Shown here in pieces: positions 1-9,929 of a stretch of 64,000 bases of DNA. The notes beneath the pieces were generated by a model, which saw only the letters and a program-made list of their open reading frames with translations, had not been told where the DNA came from and did not search any database. Position 1 is the first letter of the stretch. Each line of letters starts with the position of its first letter. The stretch spans positions 2,666,001 through 2,730,000 of the forward strand of contig JASJOG010000017.1 in the NCBI GenBank assembly GCA_030142905.1. Reading direction: 5' to 3'. This DNA is from Heliopora coerulea (taxonomy: Eukaryota > Cnidaria > Anthozoa > Scleralcyonacea > Helioporidae). The position numbers were made by a program, and so were the translations under genes.

Positions 1-484
1 TTTTTTTTAAAAACTTTTTTAATGCATAATTTCATTTTTTGTGCCTTACTTTTTACGTTTTCAGAGACGTTCAAAACAACATTCGGTGTTTTAGGCCACT
101 AAAGAATTACGACTGACGTTGCGATGGCTGCTTTGGGGAGTGGGGGATTGAAATTGACGGGTAAAAATGCCTGCTATCCACCAGTTTTGGCTTTAGGCGA
201 GGCTTTACTGCGAAAGAAACTTGCAACTTGCATGTAATCATGCACTATGTCTTTTAACACGACCGAAAATCTGTCGAAAGTCTAATTTTATTAGTTCTAG
301 GGATGTTTCGTCTCTGAAACAACAATGACGGTTTGGAGCATGAAGTTTTGCTGCTTAGCGTAATAATGCATGGTCATACGCAGCAAGACTTAGGGGAGCA
401 AAAGTCCTGTCTGGGAGAGGAAGCAAATCCCCCTCTAGCCGACCCCACGATCCGCCTATAAAGACCGCGTAGGGGACTTAAACT
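1..484. other. no gene seen
   Basis: AT-rich sequence opening with T and A runs. I see no convincing coding frame, terminal repeat or RNA here. Confidence 0.5.
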
Positions 485-735
485 CGTAGAGATCGTGTGA
501 AACTAGAGAGAGCATGAGGGCCGAAAATTGGGGTGAAATTGAGTGTCGCCATTTTGAGTAAATTGGGGGCAAATTGGTCTTTTCCGGGCCCTCTTCGTCT
601 GTTCGAGAACCTGGAGGTCAAGCAACTGATCTTTAGGAAATTGTTTCGTGTTTGTTTTAATTAACTGTATGTAGCAGAAGAGTTGCTTTTCTGGGTATTA
701 GTCGGTTGTCACTTTTACCTTAATTGTTTTACATT
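485..735 (+). repeat. dispersed repeat, part R (copy 1)
   Basis: This block matches 33351-33605 closely along its length. Shared runs include TTTAGGAAATTGTTTC and CGTCTGTTCGAGA. In the second copy it is followed within about 60 bp by part S (33659-33805). Here part S lies at 3183-3328, so about 2.4 kb of mobile DNA separates the two parts. Family unknown; no coding frame recognised. Confidence 0.75.
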
Positions 736-829
736 CTTTTTCTTTCCAGTGAGCAATTTCTGGTTAAAACTTTTAAGAAGACAGATAAGCGATAAAAAAT
801 TTCGACGTTTGGACGTTATCCTGGCATCA

Positions 830-1049
830 TTATTGCTTTCCTATTGCTGAATTTCTGTGCTCTTCAATGCGTTGATGAAGATAGCGGCTCGTGTAGCCGA
901 TGTAATCAGCCTCACATCGATCACATTTAAAGTAATATGCCACGTACTGTTGAGACAAGGACGGCTTGGGTTCCCGCTTCATAACCTGGTCTTTTAACTT
1001 CGGGCTGGTATACACCGGTCTCAGCTGCTGTCCAATCTTTCTGCCTAAA
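830..1049 (-). pseudogene. Penelope-like element, GIY-YIG 3' fragment
   Basis: The minus strand encodes the linker and GIY-YIG nuclease start typical of the C-terminus of Penelope-like reverse transcriptases. Visible are a PVYTSPKL-type linker, CDRCEADYIGYTSRYLHQRI with the paired cysteines and YIGYT motif, and a stop soon after. The reading frame is cut at 1049/1050 by Helitron A and resumes in the same sense at 3079, where RRRLND precedes the LGRKIG seen here. Only the 3' end of the element survives. PLEs integrate by target-primed reverse transcription and the GIY-YIG domain supplies the nick; this copy is dead. Confidence 0.85.
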
Positions 1050-1672
1050 CTAGAAATACGTGCACGCAACAACCTCTCGCCCACCCTTCCAATATATCTC
1101 TCGAGAATCCAAGTAACATTGATAATTTTTCAAAATTGTCAGAAAGACAAATCCTCCTTACTATAACTGGAAGAGGGTATGCAATATCAGAAAAACACAA
1201 CATTTGGACACGAATATTCACAACCCAAACTGGAAATTGTTGTACATTTAAACTGCTTGTCATATTTACGTTTGAAATTTCGACTCTGTTTTATTAAAAC
1301 AAAACATTTGGTGACAATAACCTTTAACGGTTTCACAAATGGCGAGATCCATTTTGACAATTCTACTGCTAAACAATGGATGTTCGTATCGAGACCCTGT
1401 ATTAGTCGCGATCTTGAGGTATTTCGTGTCGTTTTCGGATCAAACTTATTACTTGTTTTTTAACTTTGAAGAAAGACACTTTAGTAAATGTCAACACTTT
1501 CCGTCTTAAAAGCGGAGCATTCTCATAGGTTACCGGTGGGATGCCAGCATTACGGATATCTTATGACTGAAGAAAAATTTTTTAATAATTTTTGTATTAA
1601 AAAAGCTGATAAATCCTACAATATCTCAAAGTCAATTACAAACTCCTAGTAGAAGTGCTATGATGAAGATTT

Positions 1673-2650
1673 ATGCCAAGTATTCATCCGAAGGTACAAG
1701 ACTTTGGTGGCGAAAATGAAACGAATTACGAAACCGACGAAATAAACAAAGAAAACATGAGAGAGTTCCGCATTTTTATTGCTGACCAAAAATCGGAAAA
1801 TACAAAACATAAAACAAAATACGACAAGCAAACCTTGTGCAAGTTCTGTCGAGAGAAGAACGAGTAAAGAGAAGTAAATTACGTACTTTTTTCCACTGTA
1901 ATACTTTGGTAAAAGAGAAAAATGGCGTAGCGTACAAACCTTCAACTCTCGCGTATTTTCAACGAAGCGTTCAGCGGCACCTCAACACAAAGGGTTCAAC
2001 GGTGAATTTACTGAAATAAGTCGGTTTTAAACTTTCCTGAGAGGTGTTAAAATCCTGATGAAAACACTACTGGTCGAACATGGTGAAGGTAATCATCCAC
2101 AAACCACCCGAGAAGTGAGAAAGACTGAAGCGGACAACATTTTCGCCGAAGGATAGTATGATCTACAACGATAAGTGGCTTTTCATCGTGTTCCTGGTGA
2201 CTGTTTGCCTTTCATTCTTGTTTACAAGCCATAAACAGATTCCAATGACTTCAGTGGAGCGACATTTCACCAGGAAAACAATCCTGAAAAACGCAATAAA
2301 AATCCTTGTGTGGAAAGCGGTGAGAGGATCCAAAGACTGTCAGCTCAGGTCAAGTCTTCGGGACGTTGAGTGTTTTATCCCACTTCTTGAACAATTGACC
2401 ATGAACATAATCCGGATAAGTATTACAAAATATTCGAAAGCCATGTTCCAAATGAACCAGAATCTACATTCTACTTTGCCATTAAACACCAGCAAAATCC
2501 AGGCGATAATAATTGAACCAAGAAGTCTCCTTCAGGGAAGAATGAAGTCGGGAAGCCACTATTGAAAGCTGTTCAAAAGTATTCCGTTCGCAAAACTTGC
2601 ATTTTGAAGCTACTCGATTCAGACGTACCTGTGATTGTCTAGATCAGCTA
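1673..2650 (+). pseudogene. Crypton-type tyrosine recombinase pseudogene (Helitron A cargo)
   Basis: Broken over several frames. Pieces match the DUF3504/Crypton recombinase family: an N-terminal segment (NKENMREF, TLCKFC), the KPSTLAYFQRSVQRHL stretch, a WKAVRGSKDCQ-type stretch, and a C-terminal piece where the family has its SVRKT box. The related copy in the other Helitron (7966-9129, minus) is easier to read and confirms the order. Frameshifts and stops exclude function. It runs antisense to the Helitron in both copies, so it was aboard before the copies spread. Alternative: the whole element is a Crypton, but its termini and A/T insertion argue for a Helitron. Confidence 0.7.
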
Positions 2651-2938
2651 AGTGAGTAGTAGAACGTGGCAAATGCATATTCCAAGGAGCTAGCTTTAAG
2701 AACTGCTCTTTCAAGTCATAAATTGTTCAGTTACTGAAATGGCCCTCAAAAGCGAAACCAGCCGCAGGCACTGGCTTCAGTGTTCAAATAATGTAAACAA
2801 CTTGCGAGAGATCCATACAAGGGAAAAAAGAACGAAACCAAATCGATTTACTTCAATACGGTAGCTAAGTAAGGTTTGGTCAACAACATACCAGTCCCCG
2901 AGCATGCACACGGCATTTTTGAGTGACCGGATTCCATG

Positions 2939-2964
2939 AATATATATATATATATATATATATA
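2939..2964. repeat. AT dinucleotide microsatellite
   Basis: A pure AT run inside Helitron A. The equivalent position of the second Helitron carries a longer AT run, so it belongs to the element. Confidence 0.85.
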
Positions 2965-3044
2965 AACATACATACACAAAGCGAAAATTTTTCTCCCTAG
3001 TCACCACGTGTGTAACAGGACTCCACGCACGTCGAGATTAGTAC

Positions 3045-3078
3045 CCTCGCACCGCGCTTCGCGCGGTGGGCGAGGGGA
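3045..3078. repeat. terminal hairpin of Helitron A
   Basis: CACCGCG and CGCGGTG pair around a CTTCG loop and are flanked by CCTCG and CGAGG, which extend the stem imperfectly. The same hairpin is at the 5' end of the copy at 7501. Confidence 0.8.
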
Positions 3079-3134
3079 TCATTCAATCGTCTCCTCACTA
3101 CGTCCGCCGACTTTTGGTCTTCGAAACAACTGAA
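3079..3134 (-). pseudogene. Penelope-like element, piece upstream of the Helitron
   Basis: Encodes FEDQKSADVVRRRLND, the stretch that precedes the linker and GIY-YIG domain in this PLE type. It continues in frame into 1049 and below once the Helitron is discounted. It abuts dispersed repeat S on its right. Confidence 0.8.
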
Positions 3135-3182
3135 AAACCCCAAAACAAAACAAAAAACAAAACAAAAAGAGACAGACGCAAA

Positions 3183-3328
3183 GTGGCCTTTGACTCTGAC
3201 CTTGAACTTATCCGGGCATGTTTGTTTTGTCCCCCAATTTGTCAAATACGGTGGTAATCAACTTTTCCCCCGCAGTTGAGTGACATTTAACTACAATGCC
3301 CCTCTCCAGTTAATATATGATCTCTATG
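3183..3328 (+). repeat. dispersed repeat, part S (copy 1)
   Basis: Matches 33659-33805, sharing for instance GACCTTGAACTTATC and AGTTAATATATGATCT. Parts R and S are adjacent in the second copy, which shows that the PLE inserted between them here. Confidence 0.75.
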
Positions 3329-3410
3329 ATAGAACTGACGTTGAAAATTGCCCTCTTTGGGCGGCTATCTTGGCTTCACACTTCATTGGTCAGTTAGCAT
3401 TCCAGTTGTC

Positions 3411-5105
3411 CAGGGTGTCCCAAAAAAAAACCCGAAAACTATTGAAATCACCAATAACAATTTAGCTGTTAGAATTTGAATGCCTTGGCACTCTGTTGGT
3501 CCCCACGAGTGCATAAATGATTGATATAAGTAATTTTATACATAATGAAGCTGTCTAAAACAGTAAAATGTTGTTAGTACACAGCGTTTATTTATGTGAA
3601 TTTTATGGTGCGTAAACACAATGAAATCAGATTGTATTCATGATCAACATGTGCTTATTGTGCTGTTTCGGGCTTTTAGGAAGGAAAAGTATGTGCATTA
3701 AAACAAAACAGTTTTTATTTACAATATTTACAATTTACAACTATGGATACAATCAAGCACCGTGACCTTCGACATGTCCCCCTTCTCTTGCAACACAAAG
3801 CATTGTTCGCCTGTGCATATCACTCACTGCCCGTCGAATGAAGGCAGGCTGCTCTCGTAAGGTATCGAACTCTCTGACGATCCTCTGGCGTAACTCGTTA
3901 ATATTTTGCGGTGGAGTTGCAAATACTTTATCTTTAACATATCCCCACAAAAAAAAGTCGCATGGTGTCAAGTCGGGTGAGCGCGGTGGCCATTCAACAT
4001 CATGACCTAAACCTATGATGCGGTGATTTCCAAACACATCGTTGAGGCGACCTCTAACTGCGATAAGGCGATGCGCAGGAGCGCCATCTTGAGCCTACCA
4101 AAGACCTCGAAACCTTCCCTCCCAATATTGGTTATTAAAATGTTCAGCGAGTTGTGGAAAGACAAATTCGTTGAGCATTCGAAGATAGGCGATTCCGTTA
4201 ACATTCCCCACGAAAAAGTTAGGACCAAGCATTAAACCATTACCGCAAAGTGCTGCCAAAACCGTCAAATGTACGCGAGAATCGCTCCTTTCAAAATTAA
4301 ATGCAGGCGGGTGTCCTTTAGGTGCATATTGCCGTACATTTTGCGTATTGACTTCGCCTTTCATCACAAACGATGCTTCGTCTCCAATCACCAAGCTATC
4401 CAAAAAGTTTTCCCGACGACAGCGTTCGTTGAACCATCTGGAGAAGTGCAATAGACGTGCAAAGTCGCCTGCCAACAACTCATGCTGCACATGCATTCGG
4501 TATGGGTGCCATTTAATTTCAATCTTTGTTATTCGGTTAAAGTTTGTTCTGGAAATCGGAATGGGGTTGCGACGAGCACTCACGTGAGGATTTTGCTGGA
4601 ACAGATCTCTTACAGCGTCAATTTTTGCGCAGTTCGAATAGTTCTTCTTCTGCCAGAATGCCCTTTATTAATGTTTAAACTCGTACCTGCGTTTAAATAC
4701 TTTCTGACGTTGCTCAAAATTGTGCTTGGCGCAGGTGGATTTCGATCTGGAAACCTTTGTTGAAAAGCGTTTCGCACTTCCGTTGGACTTTGGGTACGCG
4801 TATAATTTATCACAATAAAAACTCTTTGTTCTGTGGTCTGTTGTACCATTTTCTTTCGAAGCGATGACAGGACTAATTTTAATTATATCATTTTCACAAA
4901 GTTTTTCTCTGTTAGAATTTTATAATTTGCTTTAAATTCCCACGGGCAAAAAATCGCGCACTTTACAAGGCGATTTTCTTACTTAAATTTTAATACATGC
5001 ACCTTGTCAATGTTTTACGCATCATTACGTTCAGCTTTTTCGTAGGGCATTCAAATTTGAACAATAAGTGATTTCAATAGTTTTCGGTTTTTTTGGGACA
5101 CCCTG
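3411..5105 (-). mobile_element. mariner-type DNA transposon relic with terminal inverted repeats
   Basis: Ends in inverted repeats: 3411-3451 begins CAGGGTGTCCC and reads inward to ATTGAAATCAC; 5068-5105 is its reverse complement with a few differences in the A-run. The right flank is TA; the left flank TC is probably a decayed TA, as expected for Tc1/mariner TA target sites. One damaged transposase gene fills most of the 1.7 kb. It lies just right of dispersed repeat S. Confidence 0.9.
3753..4849 (-). pseudogene. DUF4817-type mariner transposase pseudogene
   Basis: The N-terminal helix-turn-helix part (4849-4610) has RVFIVINYTRTQS and FPDRNPPAPSTI. A one-base frameshift near 4625 precedes the catalytic part (4583 downward), with VIGDEASFVMKGEVNTQNVR. 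A stop at 4095-4097 interrupts the region just before QDGAPAHR, where relatives carry a tryptophan. The last part has PPRSPDLTPCDFFLWGYVKD. The catalytic-domain order is otherwise complete, about 340 residues, so the copy is old but not shredded. It would cut and paste the surrounding element; as it stands it is dead. Confidence 0.9.
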
Positions 5106-6904
5106 TAGAAATGGAATTGACTGAAGCCACTCAAACATAGTACAAAGAAAAAACAAACAAGCGAGTGTTTTTATCGAATGACAAACCGAAACGTCCAATT
5201 TTTAATATTTTTAGCCAGAGACAACTTGTATATATTTTACCTTTTCAAAGCGGCTTTTTACTGTTCGAAAGTCAATCCACGCACCAAATGTTTCAACAGT
5301 ATTTAAACACACAAAAACCATTACGCATTTCTTTGCTGCGAGCCATTAGGTGAGCGGGAATGTTAATCTTGAGGCCGAAGTTCGGCTTTCTGGGTGTTTG
5401 AACACCAGCAAAATTCTCGATTTGAGGATTTCGATATGTTGAGATAATTTTGGGCCCTCGTGATTGTATGGTCAGCGGTAGACTACTTGTCGTCTCGTGC
5501 ATGCACAATTTCACGTGTTGTACTTTTCGTGTCAGTTTTAGGTATATGTATAGGTTATTTTGAGGCAATGAGGAGATACGTGATTTATTCACCGAGGGCG
5601 TAGCCCGAGGTGAAAGAACCACATATCCCCGAGGGGCCCCAAAAGAACTTACTTATATTCCAAATGGACGAGGTTGATTTGAGAGACAATTGCAAAGAGT
5701 TGCTTTTGTTCTGAGGCTCTTTTGGAATGCGAATCTAAAGCGCTAAAATAATATAATAGAGGTACGAACATCCGAAGTGGGATTTTGAAGAGGTATATTT
5801 AAATTGCAAAGCGATTAGTTTGGTTGGTTTAATATGCTAGACCTTGGTAAACGTAAGTGGTGAGTTGGACGAGATTTTTTGAACACCAAATTAGTGTCAA
5901 ATCGAACCCGACTGAACAAGTCATAAGTATATAACTTCTCTTCATACCTACCAAAGGGTTAGTTCCAAAGATAAAGATTCTGTCTCAGACGTTTTACAAA
6001 GAGGCAAGGACTGCTTCATGAATGGCCAGCAACCAAGGAATGTAAGGTAGACAATAGCGTTTCCCAAGCTAAGTCATGTGCTTTCAATGTAAGCAACTGC
6101 TCAGTTGTATTTAAAATGTGAGATGTTTTACACGTGTTTATAAGACGTGGTAAATGTATATTGTTGAAGTGTACTTGGTGTTCCTTATTTTTTTTCAAAT
6201 TAGAAGGAAGATAAGGAGTGGCACGGGGAATATTACAGTGGAATATTTGGGGGGTGGATATCAGAGGGGAATATGAATTCATTGTTATACCATTGTTTTC
6301 CTTAATTGTTTATGACCCAGCATTCCTCGTTTACTGATAGGAAGTACCACCAGCCTTTTAGACAGTTAATTGACAGAAGGCTATTAAATATATTTCGCCC
6401 CAAAAGAACAAAGGAAACCGAGTCATGTAGAATATAAGTCAAACTTAACGTTATTCATTAATACAGTATTCATCAAGGTCAAGAATGATTTAGTGACATC
6501 TCATACATTGTAAATATCGCCCTGCCTAACTCGCAGCATCTCACTATCTCTAAGAAATGGTTCGTTTATAAAACAGTAAGACTGAACGTGCAACACAGAC
6601 TCCAGTAAAATATTGGTGGGAAGTTTTCTGCGTTTGGATACCTTGATCCAAACACGACTAATTATCTAATCAGCCCGCGTTAGTCGTCTGTTCTTAAGTA
6701 TCACTGCGACCCCTTTGTACGCAAAGTTGCAAACTGAAAGTGGCTGGAAAAGGCTATACACGAAGTCCTTATATACAAGCTGAACGCAGTAAAAAGAACA
6801 TCTTAGATTTGTTTCAGTCTAATTTCTGGAAGAATAAAGCGAACACTGAATTCACTCTAGTGTGATGTATTTTCATGCACATTGGATGATGATAGAGCTA
6901 CCTA
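5106..6904. other. no gene seen
   Basis: AT-rich, with short open frames only and none resembling a known family. A GC-rich patch around 5600-5640 (CCGAGGGCGTAGCCCGAGG) is locally palindromic and may be a repeat end. Confidence 0.45.
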
Positions 6905-7500
6905 CTAGAAATACGTGTACGCTACAAACCCTCGCCCACCCTACAAGTGAGACAAATAATTTTTCAAAATCCTCAAAAAGCCTAAAATTTAAATTTTGAT
7001 AGACAAATCGTCCTTGCTATAACTGAGAGAATAAAAGCAATCAAGAAAAAGAAAAGCTTGCGCAATTGGACCACAAATTAACAACCTGTATATGAATTTT
7101 TTTTAATATTTGAACTACTAGCCGTCATATTTACGTTTTTCAATTCTTTTTTTAAAACATTTGGTGAGAATAATCTTCAACGACTTAACAAATCCTAGCA
7201 GAACCATTCTTACAAAACAATGGATGTTCGGATCAAGACCGAGGATTAGTTGCGGGCGTGTGGTATTTCGTGTGGTTTTCCGCCTACGCTTTTCACTCAA
7301 TTCACCTTATAGTAAGATTTTTTATAACATGACCAGAATTTCCGTTTTAAAAATGGAGCACTCTCACAGGTTGCCTGTCGGGTAGCAGCACCAATGATTG
7401 AAAAATTTTTGCACATCATTTTTTCATAAATAAATTGAACAATTCTACATTATCTCAAAGTTGGTTACAAATGCCTAAGAAGTGGTATGATAAAGATTTA
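6905..7500 (-). mobile_element. older Helitron, 3' part (split by Helitron C)
   Basis: Starts with the same CTAGAAATACGTG end as Helitron A, is preceded by A, and follows it with many differences up to ATGATAAAGATTTA at 7500. There Helitron C begins; the alignment to Helitron A resumes at 9491. The copy is therefore an older family member that served as target. Confidence 0.7.
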
Positions 7501-7616
7501 TCCCCTCGCCCACCGCGCGAAGCGCGGTGCGAGGGTACTAATCTTGACGTGCGTGGAGTCCTTTTACACGCGTGGTGATTACTGGGGAGAAAAATTTTCG
7601 CTTTGTGTATGTATCT

Positions 7617-7620
<4 letters not shown>

Positions 7621-7658
<38 letters not shown>
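7621..7658. repeat. AT dinucleotide microsatellite
   Basis: A pure AT run, counterpart of the one in Helitron A but longer. Confidence 0.9.
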
Positions 7659-7660
<2 letters not shown>

Positions 7661-7965
7661 ACGGTGTCTTGTCACTCAAAAATGCCGTGTGCCAGCTCGG
7701 GGACTGGTATGTTGTTGAACAAACCGTACTTAGGTACCGTATTGAAGCAAATCGATTTGGTCTCGTTATTTTTTCCTTTGTATGGATCTCTCGCAAGTTG
7801 TTTACATTAGTTGAACACTGAAGCCAGTAAATGATTTAAGACCGGCAAAGGAAATGGCTTTCTTGGTGCCTGCGGCTGATTTCGCCACCTCAGTAACTGG
7901 ACAATTTATGACTTGACAGAGCAGTTCTCAAAGATAGCTCGTTGGAATATGCATTTGCCAACTGT

Positions 7966-9129
7966 TCACTTTTTGCAGCAACGCTTTGTCTTGGTTCTTT
8001 CTGATTTATATGAACAAGAGACGTCAGGGAACTCACTTGCTGTCAGGATATTTGCTAAGCGACTTACTGTATTAAAACGACATTCTTCGCTGAAGTTGAA
8101 TAGATGTCGATTAGTACAAATCTTGGGACTTTTCACGTTCTGGTAACCACTTACCTGAGCTGTACAATCGCAGGTAAGTCTGAATCGAGTAGCTTTGAAG
8201 TACAAGTTTTGCGAACGGAATTGTTTTGAGCAGCTTTCAAAAGTAGCTCCCCGACTTCATTCTTCCCCAAGGGAGACTTTTTGTACGAAATATTACCGCC
8301 TGGATTTTGCTGGTGTTTATTGGTAAAGTAGAATGAAGATTCTGGTCCGTTCATCTCTGTACGAAGATTATTTTTGAACATTTTGCAGTATTTAAGCGGA
8401 CAGCGTTCATGGTCAATTGTTTGAGAAGTGGGATAGAGCACTCGTCATCCAGAAGAGTTGTCCAGGCCATGACAGTCTTGGGATGCTTTCTCCGCTTTCC
8501 ACACAAAGATTTCATTACCTCAATCAGGATTTTTTTTGCTATGAAATGTCACCCCATTGAAGACATTAAGATGTATTTTTGGCTCGAAACAAAAATGCAA
8601 GGTAAACAGCCACCAGGTAACTCGCTGCAAAGCTACTTGATTTTGGTCAGTAGATTATCCTTCGGCAAAGCAGTTGTCAGCTTCAGTCTTTCTCACTTCA
8701 AGAGTGATTTGTGCATGATGACCTTTACCGTATTCGATCGGTAATGCTTTCATCAGGATTTTAAAACTTCTCAAAAAAGTTTAAAGCCGTCTGTGTGTAA
8801 ATTTACTGTTGAACCCTTTGTGTTGAGGTGCCACTGAACGCTTAGTTGAAAATACGCAAGAGTTGCAGGTTTATGCGCCATTTTTCATTTTTATTGATGT
8901 TTTGCCTTGGAAAAAGTACGTCTTTTACTTCCCTCTTCTCGTTCTTCTTTCGACAAAACTTGCACAAGGTTTGCTTGTCGTATTTTGTTTTATGTTTTGT
9001 ATTTTCGGATATTTGGTCAGCGATAAAACTGCAGAACTCGTTCATGTTTTCTTTGTTTACTTCGTCGATTTCGTAATTCGTTTCGTCTTCGTCACCAAAG
9101 TCTTGTACTTCCGGATGAATACTTAGCAT
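7966..9129 (-). pseudogene. Crypton-type tyrosine recombinase pseudogene (Helitron C cargo)
   Basis: Reading down the minus strand: VQDFGDEDETNYE and LCKFCRKKNEKREV near the N-terminus, then a WWLFTLHFCFEP stretch, then a frame with SPLGKNEVGELLLKAAQNN and NSVRKTCTSKLLDSDLPA. A frameshift near 8160 moves to VSGYQNVKSPKICTN. In the DUF3504/Crypton family these are the conserved GKNxxG, HSxRKT and SGHKNxxS blocks; here the family His before SVRKT is Asn and the His of SGH is Tyr. These changes plus stops mean no activity. The protein would recombine DNA through a tyrosine nucleophile near its C-terminus. Confidence 0.75.
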
Positions 9130-9490
9130 AAACCCTTATCATAGCAGATCTTAAAGACATTTGTAACCAACTTTGAGGTAATGTATAATTTATCAATTTT
9201 TTAAGTCAAAAAAATGTCAGAAAAATATTCCATCATGAGCTGTCCGTAATGCCGGTATCCGTTTAATAATCTATGAGAATGCTCCACTTTTAAGACGGAA
9301 AGTCTGTTTGGATTGTTGTTTATTTGCGGCCAAATTCTGTGTGGATTTTTTTTTATTGCATGTCCTCTTCCCGTTATAGTCAGGAGGATTTGTCTTTTTG
9401 CGAATTTAGAAAACTTATCATTGTTACTTGGATTCTCCAGAGATTTTTTTGGAGGGTGGGCGAGGGGTTGTTGCGTGCACGTATTTCTAG

Positions 9491-9640
9491 TTCTAAGTAT
9501 TTGTCCAGAGGTAAGACTTTCGTGACGAACATGCGGAAACGAAATAGGAAACCAGCGAAATAAACGAAGAAAACATGAACGAGTTCTGCAAATTGCTGAC
9601 CAAAAACAGGAAAATACAAAACAGAAGACAAAATAAGGTA
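9491..9640 (-). mobile_element. older Helitron, continuation after Helitron C
   Basis: Aligns with the recombinase N-terminal segment of Helitron A (AAGTATTTGTCCAGAGGTAAG against its AAGTATTCATCCGAAGGTAC). It continues the copy that stops at 7500, then decays near 9640 into the tandem repeat. Confidence 0.65.
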
Positions 9641-9685
9641 AACATGGTAATCGAGGACAAAATAAGGTAATCGAGGAACAAAGAA

Positions 9686-9850
9686 CGGGGAATGCTAAAA
9701 CCCGGAATCTTCAAAACCCTTAACATGAAAACCCGGAATCTTTAAAATCCGGAACACAAAAGCCCGGAATCATTAAAACCTGAAACATGAAAACTTGGAA
9801 TCTATAAAATCCAAAACATGAAAAACCGGAATCTTTAAAATAAGGAATGG
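9686..9850. repeat. degenerate tandem repeat, about 34-bp unit
   Basis: Five or so imperfect units built on AAAACCCGGAATCTTTAAAA followed by a CCGGAACATG-type spacer. No coding frame runs through. Confidence 0.8.
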
Positions 9851-9929
9851 AAAAGCTGTATTGAATTTTTTATTTCTACATAAATTTAATCATGACAAGT
9901 ACATGCTACAGCAAGTTGAAAGAGAACAT

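Larger units (their letters stand above)
1050..3078 (-). mobile_element. Helitron A, non-autonomous
   Basis: Read on the minus strand it starts TCCCCTCGCCCACC at 3078 and ends TTTCTAG at 1050. It sits exactly between an A and a T of an interrupted PLE reading frame, with no target duplication. These are the hallmarks of Helitrons (5' TC, 3' CTRR, A/T insertion). A closely similar copy lies at 7501-9490 with identical termini. The 5' end carries a hairpin with a CTTCG loop, and the inverse of CCTCGCCCACC recurs near the 3' end. No Rep-helicase is encoded, so it would need help in trans. Its main content is an antisense tyrosine-recombinase pseudogene and an AT dinucleotide tract. Confidence 0.75.
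7501..9490 (+). mobile_element. Helitron C, non-autonomous, nested
   Basis: Begins TCCCCTCGCCCACC after an A and ends TTTCTAG before a T: the same termini as Helitron A in the opposite orientation. Length is 1,990 bp against 2,029 bp for A. Joining 7500 to 9491 restores the alignment of the older copy without a target duplication. It carries the same 5' hairpin, AT microsatellite and antisense tyrosine-recombinase cargo. Confidence 0.75.

Noticed and set aside
2777..3007. Tyr/Ile-repeat open frames here and at 7455-7821
   Set aside because: They cross the AT microsatellite of the Helitrons and match nothing.
1050..3078. Whole element as a Crypton
   Set aside because: The recombinase is antisense and degenerate, and the TC/CTAG ends with A|T insertion fit a Helitron better; kept as an alternative.
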